Positions 36,366 through 41,507 of a DNA stretch of 41,507 nt are shown here, piece by piece; position 1 is the stretch's first letter; the number at the start of each line of letters is the position of its first letter. The stretch lies in the NCBI GenBank assembly GCA_017620885.1, contig JAGAUF010000020.1, forward strand, positions 1-41,507, given 5' to 3'. The position numbers were made by a program, and so were the translations under genes. Below the pieces are notes generated by a model. That model was given only the letters and a program-made list of their open reading frames with translations, had not been told where the DNA came from and made no database searches. The DNA comes from Muribaculaceae bacterium (GTDB taxonomy: Bacteria; Bacteroidota; Bacteroidia; Bacteroidales; Muribaculaceae).

Positions 36366-37841
36366 ATGGAAAAAGACTATTCAGAAGATTTCCTCAGCTG
36401 GGCTGAGGATTGTGTGAAAATCGTAGACAAACTCTCCGGCGCATCGGTGCCTTTCGTGCCCAACGCGCCGCAGCGTCGTGTGCTCGACGTCATGGAACGT
36501 CAGCGACGCGCCGGACGCCCTATCCGCCTCATCATGCTTAAGGCGCGTCAATGGGGCGGATCGACGCTCATTCAGGTCTATATGGCTTGGATGCAACTCG
36601 TGCGCCACACGGGATGGAATTCCGTAATCTGCGCGCACGTAAAAGACGCTTCAGCCGGAATACGCGGTATGTATAGCCGGCTGCTGCGCGAATACCCTGA
36701 CGAACTGAAAACCGGATCGTCGAAGGGGTGGACGCTCACACCTTACGAAAAGACGCAGGGTGTGGTGGAAATCGCCGCGCGCGACTGCCGTATCGCACTC
36801 GCCACGGCCGGTGCGCCCAATTCCGTGCGCAGCTCCAATTTAGCTATGGCTCACCTCAGTGAAGTGGCATTCTGGGGAGATGGCGAGGCGGATGCGGCCG
36901 AAGAGATAGTGCGCACCGTCAGCGGTACTGTGGGCCGTACCGCCGATTCTCTAATAGTGATGGAATCCACCGCCAACGGGAAGGACAATTACTTCTATCG
37001 CGAATGGAAGAGAGCCGAGGCAGGCGAAAGCGACAAGGAACCGGTTTTTGTGCCGTGGTACGAAATAGAGATGTATAGCCGCGAGATTACTCCGGATGAG
37101 CGAGAAAAATTGTTCGCCTCTTTCGATGAGTATGAACGTGAGCTGATTGCTCGTGGCGTTTCGGCCGAGAGCGTAGCTTGGTACCATGACAAACGTCGCG
37201 AATACCCGACGCATACGGCTATGATGGCCGAATTTCCTTCTACGCCCGAGGAAGCTTTCTCTACTTCGGCTTCCGATACACCGTTTCGTGAGGAGGATTT
37301 GCCCGAATTGACCGACAGGGCGGAAGAAGGATTGCCGCTGCTTGTCGTGTTGCCGGCAGCATCGCTCGACAGGCGCGCTATGGAGACTTTCGTGATAAAT
37401 GACGGTATAGTGACTGCCACAGGTTCCCTCCCTCTCGGAAATACGGTGAGCGAGATGCTCGGTGAGGCGAGGAAGTGGGGCATTGATCGCGACGCCATAA
37501 TGTGCGTGGCTGCTCCTCCTGACAGCGCCGATTACGGTCACGCCGTATGGTTGGCTGAGAAAGCGATTGAGAAGGATGTGGAGCTCTTTCGCAGCGATGA
37601 CGAGGAAATCGTCATTACGCTCGACAACGGCTGTATTTCGCGTATGATTGATTTGCATCACGAGCGTATGGACGAAGGTCGCGTGCGCGATACTGACCCC
37701 GATGCCCGTGAAGATTATCTGCTTTTCCGTTATGGCGCTCCGCAGCATACTCCCCGCATCCTTGCGCGTCTTGTCGCCCTTACGGTTGCTGATTCCCTCG
37801 ACGTTCCGATAGATTGTTCTGACCTTCTGCCGATAGCATAA
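36366..37841 (+). CDS. Phage terminase large subunit (packaging ATPase), isolated
   Basis: 491 aa. TerL is the motor that pumps DNA into a prohead. The ATPase half is clear: an N-terminal segment FVPNAPQRRVLDVMERQ, Walker-A-like KARQWGGST at 59-67, and Walker-B-like HLSEVAFW with Ser165-Glu166 (family usually Asp-Glu). The coupling motif MESTANG is at 199-205, and the family signature AEFPSTPEEAF follows at about 283-293. Past residue 300 the nuclease region lacks the usual early DPA-type Asp motif and a clear second acidic motif, so it is degenerate, replaced or too divergent to read. No small terminase or other phage gene lies within 5 kb on the right side, nor in the housekeeping genes to the left. 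GC-rich, host-like codon use resembles the head module at 1-5793. No TTTAAAAAACTA element precedes it. Confidence 0.78.
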   Translation: MEKDYSEDFLSWAEDCVKIVDKLSGASVPFVPNAPQRRVLDVMERQRRAGRPIRLIMLKARQWGGSTLIQVYMAWMQLVRHTGWNSVICAHVKDASAGIRGMYSRLLREYPDELKTGSSKGWTLTPYEKTQGVVEIAARDCRIALATAGAPNSVRSSNLAMAHLSEVAFWGDGEADAAEEIVRTVSGTVGRTADSLIVMESTANGKDNYFYREWKRAEAGESDKEPVFVPWYEIEMYSREITPDEREKLFASFDEYERELIARGVSAESVAWYHDKRREYPTHTAMMAEFPSTPEEAFSTSASDTPFREEDLPELTDRAEEGLPLLVVLPAASLDRRAMETFVINDGIVTATGSLPLGNTVSEMLGEARKWGIDRDAIMCVAAPPDSADYGHAVWLAEKAIEKDVELFRSDDEEIVITLDNGCISRMIDLHHERMDEGRVRDTDPDAREDYLLFRYGAPQHTPRILARLVALTVADSLDVPIDCSDLLPIA

Positions 37842-37847
37842 AAATAG

Positions 37848-37881
37848 AGGAGGATGTATCGAAAAACCGATACACCCTCCT
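37848..37881. terminator. Bidirectional terminator between terminase and the modular secreted protein
   Basis: 14-nt arms AGGAGGATGTATCG and CGATACACCCTCCT with one mismatch and an A-rich loop. The minus strand continues into CTATTTTTATG, a better T-tract than on the plus strand. Confidence 0.7.
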
Positions 37882-37904
37882 TGTATTGAGTTATAGGGTT
37901 GGTT

Positions 37905-39620
37905 TTATTTAACGAGTACTTTGACAGCCTTGTTGCCTGCGCGTACTACGTAAATACCGGGAGCTACGCCCTGACCGTTTACCTTAACACCGGTAAGAGA
38001 ATAGATGTCTGCGCCTTCAGGAGCGATGATGTCGTTGCCGATTACGTAAACTACAACGTTCTCAGCTACCTCTTCAACAGAACCGGTAGTCGTGGTGATG
38101 TTGAAACCGTAGAAGCGGATTTTCTTGTCGAAAGTGAAAGATACGCTGTTTGCGCCTTCAGCTGCTTCCCAGTGCATTTTGGCACCGTCGAGCGTTACAT
38201 TACCTACGGAGGGGGTGACAGTCAGACCGCTGTCGGCGTTAGAACCGTCGGCGTCGATCTTGTACATATTCGTTCCTTCAGGAGCCTGAATGGTCATTAC
38301 GCAACCATTGTACATACGGAAGTTCTTGTTGCCCGTAGTGCTGTCGCTCATCGGGAGATAGAGTGCCGGCTGCTGGTTGGCGTTTTCAGACGTCGTGTTG
38401 GAGAAGCTGAAATAATAGTCACCGATCTGACAGCTGTTGAGCGGCTGATAGTGAGCTGCGGTGGGATATCCGCTGCCTTCAGCGGGTTTCTCTGCTACGA
38501 ACTCACCGTCGATTTCCGTGGCGTCGTTTACGAGAATATCATATTCCGTGGGTGTAGGAGGATTCGGATCTACAGGAGTGTCACCACCTTTGGCAGCGAG
38601 CTTGGCATAGCTGATTTCCCATGTGCCGGCTACTTTGTCAGTAGAGGTGTAGTGGAAACCGATCTGAATCTTCTTGCCGAGATATGCGGAAAGGTCGATA
38701 TTGCCGGATTCAACGAAATCTCAGCCCTGTGCGGTAGGAACGTTAGGCATGGTAAGTGCGGTCCATTCACCACCCTCTTCGCGTACATTTACGGAGATGA
38801 GTTTCAGCACTTCGGATACGGCGATCTTGTCGTTGCCATCCTTGAAATTGTTCATAGCCTGAGCGAAAGTGAGAGTGGGTTCTTCCACGTCTTTAAGCTC
38901 AACTACGGGGCTGATGGCCCAAGCGTCGGTGGCGTAAACTTTCTGATAGTATCCGGAAGCCACGAGGCCGTATTTGGCGTCTTGCTTCCACACGAAAGAG
39001 AGTCCTTCAGGGAGAGTGCCCTGTTCGAAGGTGAAGCCGCCCTGTGAGGTCTTGAAGTCGATGTTGAAGAGACCACCTGTCGGGGTAACGGGAGTGTCGG
39101 GCACTTCGCTACCTGCTTCGGAAGAGATTTCTACGGTTCTGATGCGGAATGAGCCGGAGAACGTGAATGTCACGCTGCTGACGGGCTCTGTTGTGCTCCA
39201 TTTAATAGAGGTAGCTTCGCTTGTGGCTGTACCGGCGTCAGCGGTCACGATGCCTGTCTTACCGTTTGTACCGGTGATGCTGATCTGACCCATCGTAGTG
39301 CCGGCGGGTGCCGTGACGGTCATCGTGTTGGTGCTGTAAAGACGGATGGTCTTGTCCTGATTGGCATTGGTCGACATAGCATAATAGTATGCCGGCTCTG
39401 TCTTTCCCTCGCCGTTGGCGAAAGTAAAGGTGTAATCGCCGAGTTTGAGCGATTGGAGGGGTTGATAGCGGGCAGCCTGTCCGGTTGCAGATCCTTCACC
39501 CTTAGGTACTTCCTCCGAGAATGTGCCTTGAATGTCAGCGGCGTCGTTGACATCGAATGGCGCTGCAAAGGCAGCAGTCGTGCCAAGCACGAGCGCCAGC
39601 GAAAGTAAAGTTTTCTTCAT
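37905..39620 (-). pseudogene. Secreted modular protein interrupted by one in-frame TGA
   Basis: 572 codons in one frame, with a single TGA at 38721-38723. The signal peptide is MKKTLLSLALVLGTTAAFA. Module A (about 20-170) is a beta-rich domain (YQPLQSLKLGDYTFTFAN, TNTMTVTAPAGTT). The middle is a choice-of-anchor-J/cleaved-adhesin-like jelly roll (about 185-345) and contains the stop. It reads ALTMPNVPTAQG-stop-DFVESGNIDLSAYLGKK, where relatives have Trp, so TGG to TGA is the simplest event. Module A' (about 350-500; YQPLNSCQIGDYYFSFSN, CVMTIQAPEGTN) repeats module A. The last about 45 residues are a T9SS-like sorting segment (IIAPEGADIYSLTGVKVNG to VKVLVK) like that of the M6 protease. Truncation would remove A' and the sorting signal. 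A sequencing error or readthrough is possible. Confidence 0.75.
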
Positions 39621-39749
39621 GTTGCTTTTATTTTAAGTTATAAGTGTATTCCAACTGCTAAATACCGTTATAAAATACTTGACCGGCAGGTATTTCCTTT
39701 CGGTAGGTTAAGTTATAACGTCCAAAGTGGTCAATAAGTTCTTAATTTG

Positions 39750-39779
39750 CAAAGTTAGCTATAATAATCAACGTGACAA
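39750..39779 (-). promoter_or_regulatory. Promoter of the modular secreted protein
   Basis: Minus-strand TTG at 39777-39779, 19 nt, TAACTTTG at 39750-39757; the leader is about 125 nt. Confidence 0.58.
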
Positions 39780-39798
39780 AATTTTAATCTTCAAAAAT

Positions 39799-39829
39799 TT
39801 GAAAAATAAAAAAATACTTAATAATTTTG
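39799..39829 (+). promoter_or_regulatory. Promoter of the sirtuin gene
   Basis: TTG at 39799-39801, 20 nt, TAATTTTG at 39822-39829; the start site would be about 39835, just before the start codon. Confidence 0.72.
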
Positions 39830-39850
39830 TATGTCACAATCTTTATGTGT

Positions 39851-40564
39851 ATGAAAAAGAAACCTGTATTAGTGATTTCCTCCGGCGCCGGCATTAGTGC
39901 CGAGAGCGGAATAAAGACTTTCCGCGATGCCGATGGACTCTGGGAGAATTATCCGGTGATGGATGTAGCCTCGGCCGACGGTTTCCGCCGTAATCCGGCT
40001 CTGATTCATAAATTTTACAATGAGCGCCGCCATCAGCTTGTCAATGCCCGCCCCAATGAGGCCCATAAGATTTTGGCCGACCTTGAGAAATATTACGACG
40101 TGCGTGTCATCACGCAAAACGTAGACGATCTGCATGAGCGCGCAGGGTCGAGCAATGTGCTTCATCTGCACGGCGAACTGATGAAGATACGTTCCATCAA
40201 GAATCCGGATTATATTGAGGAACTCTCGCCCGACAATCTTGACACGAATGTTGAGACGCGCGGAAAGAACGGCGACTTGATGCGTCCGCACATCGTCTTC
40301 TTTCAGGAGCCGGTACCCAATATCGAGAAGGCGGTGGAAGAGGTGTCGGAAGCCGACATCTTCGTCGTAATCGGCACGTCGCTGGTGGTTTATCCCGCCG
40401 CTTCGCTTTTGAATTTCGTGCGCCCCGGAGTGCCCGTTTTCTATATCGACCCTAATCCGGCCGACGTCAGCGGTTTCCCGGTGAAAGTCATCAGGAAGAC
40501 GGCCACGGCAGGAATGGCTGAGCTGCGCGACATCCTTGTCAAGAAAGCGGAAGAGAAGGAATAA
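39851..40564 (+). CDS. NAD-dependent protein deacylase (sirtuin, CobB-like), without zinc cysteines
   Basis: 237 aa from the ATG at 39851; ATG 39845 would add two residues, and TTG 39827 lies in the promoter. It removes acyl groups from protein lysines using NAD. The motifs are GAGISAESGI (12-21), FRDADGLW, Tyr56 and Arg59 in FYNERR (the pair that marks class III desuccinylases), TQNVDDLHERAG with Asn90 and Asp92, the catalytic His107 in LHLHGEL, and RPHIVFFQEPVP. The segment after LHGEL, where two CxxC pairs normally bind zinc, has no Cys (MKIRSIKNPDYIEELSPD). It is a single-gene unit, divergent from the modular secreted protein. Confidence 0.92.
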   Translation: MKKKPVLVISSGAGISAESGIKTFRDADGLWENYPVMDVASADGFRRNPALIHKFYNERRHQLVNARPNEAHKILADLEKYYDVRVITQNVDDLHERAGSSNVLHLHGELMKIRSIKNPDYIEELSPDNLDTNVETRGKNGDLMRPHIVFFQEPVPNIEKAVEEVSEADIFVVIGTSLVVYPAASLLNFVRPGVPVFYIDPNPADVSGFPVKVIRKTATAGMAELRDILVKKAEEKE

Positions 40565-40675
40565 GAGGATATGAGCCGATTCAGCAAAATGCACATTAAT
40601 TTCCGAGTGTGCAATAAAAATGAACGGATAGAGGCAGAAGGGATGAAAATATGTTGTATAACATAAAAATATAGA

Positions 40676-40706
40676 GTGCCCGACTCGTTAAAAATGGGTA
40701 ATTTTG
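40676..40706 (+). promoter_or_regulatory. Possible promoter of the ferredoxin-vorB operon
   Basis: TAATTTTG at 40699-40706 with GTG in place of TTG at 40676-40678, 20 nt apart. The leader would be about 80 nt. Confidence 0.45.
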
Positions 40707-40790
40707 TGGGAACTTTTAGAAGACTCGTGTCTGTGAGCCTGTCAAAAAGTTACCTAACCTTGAATCAAAACAACAACAACTCTAATAACA

Positions 40791-41024
40791 ATGGCAAAAG
40801 TAAAAGGAGCAATCACCGTAAATGTCGAGAGATGTAAGGGGTGCAACCTTTGTGTCGTGGCATGTCCTACCGGCACTCTCTCGCTTCAGCCGAATGAGGT
40901 CAATGACCGCGGCTACCACTTCGCTTATATGGCAAACCCCGACAAATGCACCGGCTGCTGTTCTTGCGCCTGGGTATGTCCCGACGCTTGTATCGAGGTT
41001 TACCGTGTCAAAGTAGAAGACTGA
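40791..41024 (+). CDS. Dicluster [4Fe-4S] ferredoxin, delta-type subunit of 2-oxoacid:ferredoxin oxidoreductase
   Basis: 77 aa. Two clusters are bound by Cys15/18/21/25 and Cys53/56/59/63 (CKGCNLCVVAC and CTGCCSCAWVC). Such a small protein in front of VorB carries electrons from the thiamine-diphosphate enzyme to low-potential ferredoxin. The next gene starts 83 nt later on the same strand. A general ferredoxin is the other reading, but the context favours the subunit. Confidence 0.88.
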   Translation: MAKVKGAITVNVERCKGCNLCVVACPTGTLSLQPNEVNDRGYHFAYMANPDKCTGCCSCAWVCPDACIEVYRVKVED

Positions 41025-41107
41025 TTCGATTCGGCACGCGAATCCAAATGAACTGACTGTAAAGAAAAACTCTGAATTTACCTAACAAGCTAACACAACT
41101 AAAAGAT

Positions 41108-41507
41108 ATGAAAGAAGAGGTAAGATTAATGAAGGGTAACGAGGCTATCGCACACGCCGCTATCCGCTACGGCTGCGACGGATATTTCGGTTACCCTATC
41201 ACACCCCAGTCGGAAGTTCTCGAAACTCTCGAAGAACTTATGCCCTGGGAAACAACCGGTATGGTAGTGCTGCAGGCCGAGTCTGAGCTCGCTGCCATCA
41301 ATATGGTGTATGGCGGTGCGGCTGCCGGTAAAGCGGTGATGACATCGTCTTCTTCGCCCGGCGTCAGCCTGAAGCAGGAGGGTATCTCCTACATCGCTGC
41401 CGCTTCACTCCCCGCTCTCGTGCTCAACGTTATGCGTGGCGGTCCCGGCCTCGGTACTATCCAGCCCTCTCAGGCCGACTATTTCCAAGCTACCAAGGGT
41501 GGCGGCC
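41108..41507 (+). CDS. vorB: 2-Oxoisovalerate/2-oxoglutarate:ferredoxin oxidoreductase, VorB/KorA subunit (partial)
   Basis: The first 133 codons of a pyruvate:ferredoxin-oxidoreductase-type alpha chain; the gene continues beyond the window. The landmarks are [72 protein letters not shown] and [19 protein letters not shown]. It should oxidatively decarboxylate branched-chain 2-oxoacids (Vor) or 2-oxoglutarate (Kor) to the acyl-CoA under anaerobic conditions; the substrate cannot be told from this part. Confidence 0.9.
   Translation, partial: MKEEVRLMKGNEAIAHAAIRYGCDGYFGYPITPQSEVLETLEELMPWETTGMVVLQAESELAAINMVYGGAAAGKAVMTSSSSPGVSLKQEGISYIAAASLPALVLNVMRGGPGLGTIQPSQADYFQATKGGG

Overview
The window looks like chromosomal DNA of a Bacteroidales bacterium, plausibly a Muribaculaceae-like gut organism. 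The family guess is inference. The supporting signs are at least eleven promoters of the Bacteroidota form TTG, 20 nt, TAnnTTTG; two secreted proteins with a type IX secretion-like C-terminal sorting segment; an ORF6N-domain gene; a divided 2-oxoacid:ferredoxin oxidoreductase; and sparse Shine-Dalgarno sequences.

Layout. (1) 1-5860, minus strand: a compact phage head module in one operon from a single strong promoter. Its order is scaffold-like protein, major capsid-like protein, connector-like protein, portal-like protein and a large tail-like protein that runs off the window. (2) 5955-8599, plus: LysM glucosaminidase, ychF, cytidine deaminase. (3) 8689-10390, plus: an AT-richer pair, an ORF6N/phospholipase-D-like protein and a glycan-binding-type lipoprotein, probably acquired. 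(4) 10496-18502, minus: tRNA-Ser(GCT), nucleoside kinase, the yceD-rpmF-fabH operon, a secreted M6 metalloprotease, tRNA-Arg(CCT) and a DUF362 ferredoxin-like protein. (5) 18556-29644, plus: metF-metH, yqeY, serS, a tail-anchored pseudokinase, a GNAT-like protein, purC-menG and an alkyltransferase-like protein. (6) 29704-30490: a decayed IS982-type element with perfect 13-bp ends. (7) 30511-34166, minus: trmH-like-nadA and mscL-rsmA-DUF3268, separated by an AT-rich gap with repeated TTATCTACA boxes. (8) 34311-37841, plus: gapA, a long structured-RNA-like leader, then a phage terminase large subunit standing alone. (9) 37848-41507: a secreted modular protein broken by one in-frame TGA, a sirtuin, and the start of a ferredoxin-VorB operon.

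The main point of interest is that head genes and a terminase lie about 30 kb apart, separated by ordinary housekeeping genes. All are intact, and no integrase, replication, repressor or holin gene is visible between them. This is compatible with a domesticated, gene-transfer-agent-like particle system encoded at split loci, with two unrelated prophage remnants as the main alternative. The terminase also has no recognisable nuclease aspartate motif and is preceded by a 440-nt structured leader. Other items worth a second look are a tail-anchored pseudokinase after serS, an O6-alkylguanine transferase homologue with its active cysteine replaced by serine, and a possible replication-origin-like box cluster.

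All calls come from reading the sequence; no database search or folding program was run.
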